From positions 1 through 44,821 of the forward strand of contig CAZFLN010000009.1 in the NCBI GenBank assembly GCA_964519905.1: DNA of 44,821 nt, read 5' to 3'. Made by a program: the position numbers and the translations under genes. The notes below the pieces were generated by a model. The model was not told where the DNA came from, searched no databases, and was given only the letters and a program-made list of their open reading frames with translations. The stretch's first letter is position 1, and every line of letters begins with the position of its first letter. Shown here one piece after another: positions 31,049-39,773 of the stretch. Origin of the DNA: CAZFLN01 sp964519905 (lineage in GTDB: Bacteria > Patescibacteriota > Microgenomatia > UBA1400 > UBA1396).

Positions 31049-32722
31049 ATGAAAACTCAAATTCAATCTCTACAACAAGAATTCATTCAAGAATGTACTG
31101 TTTTTGGTGCTTGGTTGCAAAAGAATGCGCATGTAGTTTTGGCACTGTATATCACAGCTTTCTTGAGTAAATTTTTCTATTGGTCTACCCATCGATCTTT
31201 TACCCAAGACCAAGTTCGTGATTACTTGTACATTCAAAACTTGATTGAATCTCAAAATTTTTTTATTCCACTCGGCCCAGCAGCAGCAAGTTACAGCAAC
31301 TTCAGTACGCCACCGCTGTACTACTACTTTCAATTATTTGCACAGTGGATAGGACAAGGGTGGCTGTATAGTATAGATATTTTTGTAATCTTGACGGAAG
31401 CCGCCACTCCGATTTTACTCTTTTGGCTGCTCCAAAAGATTTGGCAATCATTCGAAAATTCAAAAGAAATAGGCCCGCTCAACCCACCGTTTTTGTTCAC
31501 ACTGTTGTACATTTTTTCGCCGTTTGTGATCGTTTTTTCCACCGCTGGATGGAATCCAAACCTCGTTCCATTCTGGAGTCTTGTCCTCATTATTGCTGGA
31601 CTGAGGTATATTATTTCCAGAAAAAATCTGAGCCTTGTTGTTGCCATGATTGCCGGAGTTGTATTACTGAATCTCCATTTTCAAGCATTTGTGTTTGCTC
31701 CGTTTTTTCTCTTCATTGCTGTTATAGCAATCGCTCGGTTGAAACAAACATGGTCATACATATTGATTGGAATTGGGGCAGTGCTAGCACTCATGGCACC
31801 ATACTTATGGTTCGAAATTACCAATAATTGGCAAAATACTACAAACACACTTGTTTTCTTACAAGGATCACCAGACGCACCAATTTTCGAACGACTGCGA
31901 GTACCAAGATTTGTACTGTTCTTTTTTTCTGGCTTTTATACTCGCTTTTTTAGTGGCGAAACAATACTTGGGAACTGGACCCGTCTGTATGAATTCCCAG
32001 AAATAACCGTACCCATGATCGCTGCCAGCGGTGCTTTCTGGGGAGTTTTGAGTGCTGCTGCTATTTCGAGCATGCAAACACTTTCTTGGAGCTCACTCCA
32101 CTTCTTTCAAAAGAAGCTACAAAAATCTTGGCCTCTAGCAGTTGGGATCTTATTTACCAGTATGGTAATTACTCTGCGAATGTATAAAGGAGATAAACCA
32201 GATTACTACTTACTTACATTCAGTGCTTTTGGAGTCATCCTTTTGCTCTTGGCACTCCAGATTCTCAAAAAGAGTTGGCGATCATATGCCACCTATTGTG
32301 TCTTCATGATTATTTTGTCTGCAGAATTTTTTACCCTTATACAAATACCTCAAAGAAATCAGTTTGCTGATTTCTCAGTAACAACCGAGAAGATTCGCAA
32401 TCTCCCCTCACAAAACGTTTCAATCATTCCAATGAATCAAGAACTTATAGTTCCGCTGACATATTTTTTTGATCGAGATCAACTTGATGAAAAACCCAAC
32501 ACTTCAGCTGACTTCGTTGTCTTCCTGTGTCCGAATCAAGAAAATTGTATTCACTTTATCCCCAATTCGAGTAGTACAAACAATATGGCAAAATACGACT
32601 TAATAACTCCAGTAAATTATAGTTTTTCTCTCCCAGAAAACTCAAAAGTTGACTGGAATTTTTTCACACAAAAAACTGATTCTCTGCAAATGAAAATTAT
32701 CGACTTGCGAATGGAAGAGTGA
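31049..32722 (+). CDS. GT-C type membrane glycosyltransferase
   Basis: A 557-residue protein with 10-12 helices and a soluble C-terminal domain of about 120 residues. The first external loop carries RSFTQDQVRDYLYI, with the acidic residues of the GT-C catalytic loop, and NFSTPPLYYYFQL in the position of the PPL motif of the PMT_2/ArnT group. The donor is probably a polyprenyl-phosphate sugar and the acceptor is unknown. An in-frame GTG two codons earlier (31043) is an alternative start. It lies 42 bases behind the first glycosyltransferase and is convergent with the small membrane protein gene. Confidence 0.75.
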   Translation: MKTQIQSLQQEFIQECTVFGAWLQKNAHVVLALYITAFLSKFFYWSTHRSFTQDQVRDYLYIQNLIESQNFFIPLGPAAASYSNFSTPPLYYYFQLFAQWIGQGWLYSIDIFVILTEAATPILLFWLLQKIWQSFENSKEIGPLNPPFLFTLLYIFSPFVIVFSTAGWNPNLVPFWSLVLIIAGLRYIISRKNLSLVVAMIAGVVLLNLHFQAFVFAPFFLFIAVIAIARLKQTWSYILIGIGAVLALMAPYLWFEITNNWQNTTNTLVFLQGSPDAPIFERLRVPRFVLFFFSGFYTRFFSGETILGNWTRLYEFPEITVPMIAASGAFWGVLSAAAISSMQTLSWSSLHFFQKKLQKSWPLAVGILFTSMVITLRMYKGDKPDYYLLTFSAFGVILLLLALQILKKSWRSYATYCVFMIILSAEFFTLIQIPQRNQFADFSVTTEKIRNLPSQNVSIIPMNQELIVPLTYFFDRDQLDEKPNTSADFVVFLCPNQENCIHFIPNSSSTNNMAKYDLITPVNYSFSLPENSKVDWNFFTQKTDSLQMKIIDLRMEE

Positions 32723-32763
32723 TCTCCAGCTTCACTTGATCAAGATTGATCATTCAATTTCAA

Positions 32764-33246
32764 CTAAATTCGAGCAAAAGCCATAAAGTAGAGAAGAAGG
32801 CTTCCAATCAACGTGACAAAGATTCCAGTTACAAAGTTTCTTTTTTCTTGGGTTGGTGAAAGACCTTCCACTCTCAGTACGTAATGAATAACAAAGAAAG
32901 AAAAAACAAAAAGAATACAATACAAAGGCAAAAAAACAGAAAGATCAAGAATCTTGACGAGACTCGACCCTCGACCGTCATCCAAGAATAAAAAGGGCAA
33001 ACGAACAAGTGGAAGAGCAAGATTGCTACTTTCGAGCGCAACTCCGTTCCAGGAATAAAACAACCCACGATTAACAATGAACCAATCGCCATTGAGAGCG
33101 GAAATACTCTCGATGCGTCGCTCATTATTAAAAAGTCCCAAAAAAATCATGGCAAACAGAGCAGAAGAGGCGGAAAATACAAATGTTAACGGGTTCACTT
33201 TACTGGAAATTTCTTGCATATCAACACTAGTTTCGCTGAAATACAT
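32764..33246 (-). CDS. small integral membrane protein of unknown function
   Basis: A 160-residue protein with about four membrane helices (around 20-45, 75-90, 95-125 and 135-158) and no recognisable domain. The frame is open further up to 33324, but that would run into tRNA-Gly, so the ATG at 33246 is used; 33219 is a second option. It lies just downstream of the tRNA cluster on the same strand with no terminator between, so it may be co-transcribed with the tRNAs. Confidence 0.6.
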   Translation of the reverse strand: MYFSETSVDMQEISSKVNPLTFVFSASSALFAMIFLGLFNNERRIESISALNGDWFIVNRGLFYSWNGVALESSNLALPLVRLPFLFLDDGRGSSLVKILDLSVFLPLYCILFVFSFFVIHYVLRVEGLSPTQEKRNFVTGIFVTLIGSLLLYFMAFARI

Positions 33247-33282
33247 GTCAGTGTCAATAAAAATATGAATACAAAAAAATGG

Positions 33283-33354
33283 AGCGGAAGACGGGGTTCG
33301 AACCCGCGACCTTCTCCTTGGCAAGGAGACGCTCTACCACTGAGCTACTTCCGC
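33283..33354 (-). tRNA. tRNA-Gly (anticodon GCC)
   Basis: Acceptor GCGGAAG with CTTCCGC, anticodon arm CTCCT-TGCC-AAGGAG with GCC central, and discriminator T as expected for bacterial Gly. A CCA follows in the genome (33280-33282), the only one of the seven tRNAs here to have it. Last tRNA of the cluster. Confidence 0.95.
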
Positions 33355-33365
33355 AATTCTTCTTC

Positions 33366-33436
33366 GGAATCTAATCAGGAAAAGGGTTTCACCCTCCCTC
33401 TGGGTTTCACGCTGTGGGTGAAACCCTTTCGATTCC
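33366..33436. repeat. long inverted repeat between tRNA-Phe and tRNA-Gly
   Basis: AAAGGGTTTCACCC (33381-33394) is the exact reverse complement of GGGTGAAACCCTTT (33416-33429), and an outer six-base pair of arms (GGAATC 33366-33371, GATTCC 33431-33436) extends the stem. A third copy of GGGTTTCAC (33402-33410) lies in the loop and could pair with the same right arm. There is no T run on either strand, so it looks like a processing or spacer hairpin and not a terminator. Confidence 0.75.
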
Positions 33437-33441
33437 ATCTG

Positions 33442-33514
33442 TGCCAGGCCGAGGACTCGAACCTCGATCCCATGTTCTTCAGACACGTGCCGTGACCATC
33501 TTGGCTAGCCTGGC
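33442..33514 (-). tRNA. tRNA-Phe (anticodon GAA)
   Basis: Acceptor GCCAGGC with GCCTGGC, anticodon arm CGTGT-CTGAAGA-ACATG with GAA central, and T arm with GGTTCGAGTCC. The D stem is short (three pairs). CCA is not encoded. Confidence 0.92.
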
Positions 33515-33554
33515 GCTATTTGTTCATGAGAAAACAGCAGTTTCCTCTCTCTAT

Positions 33555-33560
33555 AGTATA
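33555..33560 (-). promoter_or_regulatory. possible internal promoter for tRNA-Phe
   Basis: TGGTATACT on the minus strand, an extended -10 element with its hexamer here, about 40 bases upstream of tRNA-Phe. A short inverted repeat, TTCACA with TGTGAA, lies just upstream of it. Confidence 0.4.
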
Positions 33561-33591
33561 CCATTCACATGAGGTGTGAAGGATATTCTAG

Positions 33592-33664
33592 TGGCCGCTG
33601 AGGGACTCGAACCCCCGACCTGCCGGATGTAAGCCGGACGCTCTACCAACTGAGCTAAGCGGCC
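33592..33664 (-). tRNA. tRNA-Val (anticodon TAC)
   Basis: Acceptor GGCCGCT with AGCGGCC, D stem GCTC/GAGC, and anticodon loop CTTACAT with TAC central. The outermost pair of the anticodon stem is a T-C mismatch. CCA is not encoded. Confidence 0.93.
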
Positions 33665-33700
33665 AATTGTTGGTACTTTTGTGATCTAAAAATCACACTG

Positions 33701-33782
33701 TGCCGAGAAGAGGACTTGAACCTCCACGGGATAATCCCACACGCCCCTCAAGCGTGCGCGTCTACCATTCCGCCACCTCGGC
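33701..33782 (-). tRNA. tRNA-Leu (anticodon GAG)
   Basis: A class II tRNA with a long variable arm (GTGGGATTATCCCGT). Anticodon arm CACGC-TTGAGGG-GCGTG with GAG central; acceptor GCCGAGG with TCTCGGC. CCA is not encoded. Confidence 0.94.
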
Positions 33783-33807
33783 AATATATTCAGTTGTTCA
33801 CTGTGTC

Positions 33808-33813
33808 ATTATA
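33808..33813 (-). promoter_or_regulatory. possible internal promoter for tRNA-Leu(GAG)
   Basis: A perfect TATAAT on the minus strand, 26 bases upstream of the tRNA. The -35 region is poor. The hexamer sits in a near-palindrome, so the + strand also reads TATAAT. Confidence 0.4.
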
Positions 33814-33876
33814 ATGCACTCTTGCATTTTTTGAGCAGTAACTTCGATTCAAAGCTCCTGATCAAACAAGCAAGAG

Positions 33877-33959
33877 TGCCGAAGAGAGGACTTGAACCTC
33901 CATGAGAGTAATCTCACACGCTCCTGAAGCGTGCGCGTCTACCATTCCGCCACTTCGGC
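33877..33959 (-). tRNA. tRNA-Leu (anticodon CAG)
   Basis: A class II tRNA with anticodon arm CACGC-TTCAGGA-GCGTG, CAG central, and a long variable arm. Its sequence is close to tRNA-Leu(GAG) next to it, especially in the acceptor, D and anticodon arms, which suggests an old duplication. CCA is not encoded. First tRNA of the cluster. Confidence 0.95.
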
Positions 33960-33979
33960 GCAGATTTACACAGAAGGGT

Positions 33980-33988
33980 AGTATAGCA
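33980..33988 (-). promoter_or_regulatory. extended -10 promoter of the tRNA cluster
   Basis: TGCTATACT on the minus strand, about 20 bases before tRNA-Leu(CAG). The -35 box is weak, as usual with extended -10 promoters. Confidence 0.55.
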
Positions 33989-34098
33989 CAGGCAACCCGG
34001 ACAGAATCGAATCAGGTTTAAAAACCTCAACAAGCATCTTATAAAAAAAGTGATCAATACTGCAGAAATAGAATGAAATATCACAGAAAAAATAACAC

Positions 34099-34128
34099 TT
34101 GCAAGCACTGCAAAAAATAGTTTACTAT
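34099..34128 (+). promoter_or_regulatory. promoter of the first giant surface protein, predicted leaderless
   Basis: TTGCAA at 34099-34104, an 18-base spacer and TACTAT at 34123-34128, six bases before the ATG at 34135. Confidence 0.55.
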
Positions 34129-34134
34129 GGTTCT

Positions 34135-37100
34135 ATGTTTAGTTCTGCTCTTTCATTCATAAAAAATATTAACTCATTCTTTTCTCCAAAAAAGAATGTG
34201 CGAGCAGCAACCTTTGGTTTAATAGCAACGCTGCTTTTGGGCTCTATGGTAAGTTATTTCTTGCCAAAGGTTCAGGCTTGGTTTTACCTCTATCCTCACC
34301 AGCAACTCGAACTAAACGTTGCGCGTCAATGTCTAAACAATCCAACACTTCATTCGTTTGCATACGTTGAAAGTGAAAATTTTCCAGACGATATCAATGA
34401 TTTTGATGTAGAAGTACGAATTGGAGATCAGTGGCGTACCATGACATTTGACTCTCTTGCTACGAGTGCAGCCAAGTATGTTTATGAGCTTGACTGTGAT
34501 GACTCAGAAATAACGAGTGGAGAACCACTGGAAACGCAAATTCGTGTCTCGAACGGAGAAGACACTGAAACAACAACGACGACACTTTTCTCTGTTAACA
34601 CAAATCTTCCAATACTTGAGGTCAATTTCGACGAAGATTACTACTCAGCAGAAAAGGGCGTGATTTTCTGGGAAAATCCTGGCGCACCATTTACCATTAA
34701 CGGAACCGCAACCATACACTCCAGTGGAAACACTGTAGTTTTTGGAGATGATCACAACTCAGAACCATTCTTTGAAATAAATGGCTTGGGGAACCCTTCA
34801 TTTAACAGCTCTTCAGAAGTACTGTCAGGTGCTGGAACGAATCAGATCTCCTTTAGCATTTCCTTTACCCCTGGATCTTATGCCTCAGGCATCACAATGA
34901 ATTTTAGAGATGCCAGTGGAACAAATCGTATTCCATATACATACATACTCGGTCTTGGGCGCACGGATGACACCTACGAGCAGGCAACTTTTATTCTTGA
35001 TCCCTTTGCAGGGAATGTAACGGGTCGATTGCTAGTCATCGAGTCCTCAGAAGACGATGTTCAAGGAATATTCACAAACTCATTCGGAGATCCAATTTAT
35101 GACCTCCCTACGTTTACCATTACAGATTTCAATCGCTCTGACGAATATTATCAATATATTCTCAACCCAGAGATTCTCTCTGGCGAACTTGAGATTGACT
35201 CGTCAATGGCTTTCTCACTCACTGATGCACTGAATGATTTGAACCTTCGCAACGGAATCTATGTACTCTCAGTCGAAACTTCTAGTAACAAAGTAGCTTA
35301 CTACCTGCTTGATGTACGAAAGACCGATGGTGGGAGTGGTGGCGAGACCATTTCTGACTCAATTGAAATTGAGGATGGACTAATTCAAGGCAATGTTTGG
35401 GAAGAATGCGATCAATATGGAGATGTGTTACTCATACACAGAGTAAGAGATTACGAAGATGGAGATATTCCTGGATACAAAAGTTGGTATAGCATTGACA
35501 ATGGAAGCTGGGTTGAAGTTTCTCAAACCGGAGTAGATGGCGATTGGGCGCAATTTGAGCACAACGTGTATTGTGACGCATTCTTTGAGGATGAAAATGA
35601 GCATACATATCAACTCAGAGCCGAAACAAGTACCGGTTTCAAGTACTCAGATATTGTTAACTTCTCCGCAAATGCTCCAGAAGATACTGGGGCGAGTCCA
35701 GAAATATTTATCTCTAATACTTTCTATAATGATGAGTATTTAGTAAATAATTATGGAGGAGTAAATGGGTCAACATCAGTGAACGACTCTACGATTAGCG
35801 AAATAGCTTACAAGATTAATGGACCAGAGGGAGACTGGCACGAACTTTCTCCAACTGATGGAGCATTTGACGAAGATGAAGAAGAATTTAACATATCGCT
35901 TTGGGAACCAAGTGGAACCCACAACATTGAGATTCGTGTTCGAAGCGCAAATGGAAATGAAACAATTGAATCATATACTATCGCAATTGATAGAGTAGGG
36001 CCGAATTGTGGCACGACTTGGTTTAACCAGTCCAGTCCTAATTTCAATACAGTATTTGAGTATCCTGGCATTGAGTGTTCCGATAACTTCGGAATCGTCG
36101 ACGCTCGGTTACTCGTAGGTCACAATTATGAGACAATTGCTGAGGACACACCCACCCCAGTGTCTGGCAACTACGGAGATCAGAACCTCACATTCGATCT
36201 CACTGCCAGTATTCCAATCAATGAAAATGATTATGACGGGGCTATCTTTGTTTCACTACTGCTTTTTGACCGACACGGAAACGTGAAAACCTATCAGGAT
36301 CCGATCGTCGTCGATTATCGCGACCAAACACCGCCGGTTTTGGATATTAATTTAGTCAAACCCGATCCGGTGTCAGATCTCACTCCAACCATTACTGGAA
36401 CTTGCACCGACAATCACTATCGTGAAACCAATAGTAATATTGCTGCCATCCGGGTGAATGTCAACGGAGACGGTTGGGAAGATGTCCCAGCACTCGACGG
36501 AAACTATGACTCAAAGTCGGAAAAATTCAGTTATCCAATTCCAACGCTCAGCGTAGGAGATCACACCGTAAATGTACAGTGTGAGGATGCTGCTGGGAAC
36601 ATACAAACCACCAGTGGTCCAGACACACTCCACTTCGCGGTGAAGGAGCCAGATCCAAATGCCGATCCAACTCTCGAGAACTTTACTGAAAACTTCTTCT
36701 CACTCGATTTCAACAACCGAGCTGAAACAGATCTTATTTGGGGAAACGGTCAACTTCGACTGAGAGAAGATATCACGGCGAATCGAACTGCTCTCGATAC
36801 CGAAAACTTCCGAGATCGCTACGATCTTGAAGGTGACTGGATTTGGTACCAATTCTATCCAAGTATTCAAGAAAATAAGTTCTGGTACGTCAAAGGAGGT
36901 GCATATCTCTTTGATACAAATTCAAACACGAGTGCACAGTTCAACATCAATGATTTCGGAGTATCAATTGGGAACTCTATCCGAAGTATTCAAGAATTTG
37001 AGTATAACGATACGCACTGGATCTTTATAGCTGACTCACACGAATCAAAAGTTGTAGCGCTCAACATGGATACGGGAGTCGGATATGAATACAGCACTCC

Positions 37101-39596
37101 AGGGGCGCCAACCTTCTTGAACTTAGACCTCGATCGCGGTCGATTTGGAATGTATGTTTTCCTAGAAAACTCTGGTGGCGGAGAAATGGACTTAGCCTAC
37201 TGGCAACTCAGCGAAAATGAAAATCCATTCACTGACAGTACGCTTACTCGTCATCCACGCTCTGCAGACTGGTACATGGATTACACCGCCCTGGGGATGT
37301 GGAAAGAGCCAGCTGAGGAGAATGTTTCCTACGTCTCTCTTCGCGACAGTGGACTCTATCGATTCGATGACAATAACACACCACTGAATTTTGCTGACGA
37401 CACCGTGGAAAGAATTCGAGACGTAAGCAATGGAACTGTGTACACGCTCACTTTCGATCCAGATGGCAATATGATTTACGGAACCAGTGGACTGCATGAG
37501 GGCGAAATTTATGTCATCAAGGACGACANNNNNNNNNNGATGACACACATGTTCGAATTGCCAATCGGCAGCAACTCGGGTATAAGCACATTCGTAGCCT
37601 CGATTACATTGAGGGAGTAAACGGAGTAGGTGACCAACTTTTGGTCGGCATGGATCAAGGAAATCCTGTGTACTTCAACTTCAATAGTACCTACGATAAT
37701 CTCTATGATGACACCTTCATAGAGCTTGATACCAACCACGGTATTCGACCTTCAGCTACAGCAGTTTTGCTGAATGATTACAACTCTTTCTATATCAATA
37801 TTGACCGGCAAGGATTCTTCCGGGTTGATCTCGACCGAGGGTGGGTAGATTCTGGAATTGCAGTGGCTCTCCCACCTCGACCGGCAGACTCTGTTGCGAT
37901 TAACAATTTTGTGGCAGAGGTGGAAATGTCAAGTCCAATTGCTGCTGGCGTTCCAAATGAACTTGCTGCACGAAATTTCGCTTTCGCGCCACAAGTTCAG
38001 GCACAAGGAGGTCCATTCGTTACGTACGAAATCTCAATTGATGATGGGATTACCTGGCAAGAAATTCAACTTGGTGAGTTACAACAACTCATTGACGAAG
38101 ACTATCGCCTCCAGTTCCGCATTACCATGATGCCTGATGGGAACTCAACTCCCGTGATTAAAACATACTCTCTTGAGTACGGGGGATATCCAGATGTCGG
38201 ACTCATCAACAACTTGACTGACTTTGAAGTAACGGTCACTCCAAACACGTTCCAAACTGGAAATAACTTCACAATCACAGTGAGAGCTCTTGATACTCTC
38301 GGGCTTGGTGTGGTGAATTACAATGCACCAATTGACTTAGCACTCCGTAATACGGCGAGCGAGAATCACACCAGTTCCCTCAGTTTGGGTCAAATGACGC
38401 TCGTGAATGGCGTCGCGCAAACCACAAGTGCGTTCATCACTCGCGCAGACACGTATACATTGTCTGTCTCGAATAGCGATGCGACTGGAGAATCTGGTCA
38501 ATTTGTTGTTACACCGACAACAACTGGTGGCGGCGGCGATCCAGATCCAGGAGAATCTGGTGGGAGTGGAGAAAGTGGATCAGGTTCAAACTCAAATTCA
38601 GGATCTTCCTCTCACTCCGATGATAGTAATAATCCGAAGCTTTCATTCAGCTCCGATGATTACCAAGTCTGCAGTGGTCAACCATTCACTCTTAAGTGGA
38701 ACTCGGTCCACATGACTTCGGCCACACTCAATGGAGAAGGAATTGGGACTGATGGAACAAAAACTCTGTCTATCAACCAAACTACAGAATTTTCACTGTA
38801 TGCAAATGGACCAAAAGGATCCTTAACCAGTAAACTTTCTGTAACCGTTGATTCAAACCCAGAAACCTGTGCCTACTCGAGTCCAATCTTCAGCCCGGTG
38901 ATTACAACTGATGAGTTTGGCAATGTAATAGCTACCTACAACATGCCAGGTCTTTTGACCGATCAAGATCAATCAGAGACCGGTCCTGGATCAGCCGCTG
39001 AAGATTCTCAAACAGATCAAAAAGCTGGAAGCGGTCCATCCTTGAGAGCCGTGGACAGTATGGTAAAGATTGAGGGTGAGAGAGTCACACTTTGGTGGGA
39101 AACAGAAGAGGGGGCAGCAGTAACAATCAGCACTCTCGGTGGCCAAAGCGGGCACTCAGGAAGTTTCCAATTTATCGCTCGGGAGTCACAAACAATTGTG
39201 ATTACGGCATATAAAGATGGAAAGACAACAACTCAAACCGTGGAGTTGACAGTCAAGAAGCTTCCAGGCAATCTTGGGGCAGTTATTCCAGCAGCGCTTC
39301 TGCCTATCCTTGCTGCTGGAATTCGATACGCACCATTGAGTTGGTTGTTACTCCTTGGAGTAATCAAACTTCTCGGATTCTTCAAACGCAAGCCTGATGA
39401 AGACGAAGTCGAGCTCTCTTGGAGCAGTTGGCTCATCAAGCAATTCCAAGTCTTCTTGTGGGTAATTTCCCCGCTGGTGCTGCTCCTCAGCCTATTTGCA
39501 GCCAGTGTTCTTGGAGGCGCTTGGATGATCGGTATCGCAGTTCTGTGTGTACTCATTACACTGCGACACTTAGTAATCTGGGTACGAAGCGAATAG
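34135..39596 (+). CDS. giant membrane-anchored surface protein (copy 1), interrupted by an assembly gap
   Basis: Two frames joined across ten Ns give one protein of about 1,824 residues. It has a Sec signal (helix about 24-43, cleavage after KVQA), then several Ig/fibronectin-like beta domains marked by TYxSIDNGSW-type segments, paired cysteines (CGTTWFN ... GIECSD) and QTPPVLDINLVKPDP. A propeller-like region follows with DDNNTPLNFADDTVERI and DRQGFFRVDLDRGW. A Ser/Gly/Asp-rich linker, further beta domains and a C-terminal membrane module of three helices with a basic FFKRKPDEDEVE segment close it. The start at 34135 replaces an upstream TTG. A long extracellular stalk or adhesin-like role is inferred; no enzyme site is seen. 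It is paralogous to the next gene. Confidence 0.82.
37529..37538. other. assembly gap (10 Ns) inside giant surface protein copy 1
   Basis: The frames before and after the Ns differ by one base. Alignment to copy 2, where LDDNGTPFNSADDNIVRI is continuous, predicts that 23 bases are missing, which restores the frame. A near copy of the same DDNNTP motif lies 160 bases upstream, so a repeat probably caused the gap. Confidence 0.85.
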
Positions 39597-39616
39597 TATT
39601 AACATACTGAATACTC

Positions 39617-39653
39617 AATGAAGGTGGGAGACTTTCTCCCACCTTCATTTTTT
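39617..39653 (+). terminator. rho-independent terminator after surface protein copy 1
   Basis: A perfect 14-pair stem, AATGAAGGTGGGAG (39617-39630) with CTCCCACCTTCATT (39636-39649), with a five-base loop and six Ts. It separates the two tandem genes. Confidence 0.92.
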
Positions 39654-39736
39654 GTAAAAAAACAGTTTAAAAATACTGAATACGATCTTTGCCTGGAATG
39701 ATTCTTTTTACATGATTTATCAATAAGTTCAGGTGA

Positions 39737-39766
39737 TTGATTCCTCGTGCACAATACTGCTACAGT
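39737..39766 (+). promoter_or_regulatory. promoter of the second giant surface protein, predicted leaderless
   Basis: TTGATT at 39737-39742, an 18-base spacer and TACAGT at 39761-39766, seven bases before the ATG at 39774. The second copy is therefore transcribed on its own. Confidence 0.5.
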
Positions 39767-39773
39767 GAGATGT

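Noticed and set aside
33381..33429. GTTTCAC and GTGAAAC half-sites resembling parS, given that ParB is encoded in the window
   Set aside because: The canonical parS is one uninterrupted palindrome (GTTTCACGTGAAAC). Here the half-sites are separated by several bases and belong to a longer hairpin. No intact parS was seen.
33914..34108. A short hydrophobic open frame on the minus strand
   Set aside because: It runs through tRNA-Leu(CAG) and the tRNA promoter and has no start signal of its own.
34135..39596. Two separate genes or a pseudogene created by a frameshift at about 37530
   Set aside because: The change of frame coincides with ten Ns, and the paralogue next door reads through the same place. 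Both sides are under clear coding constraint.
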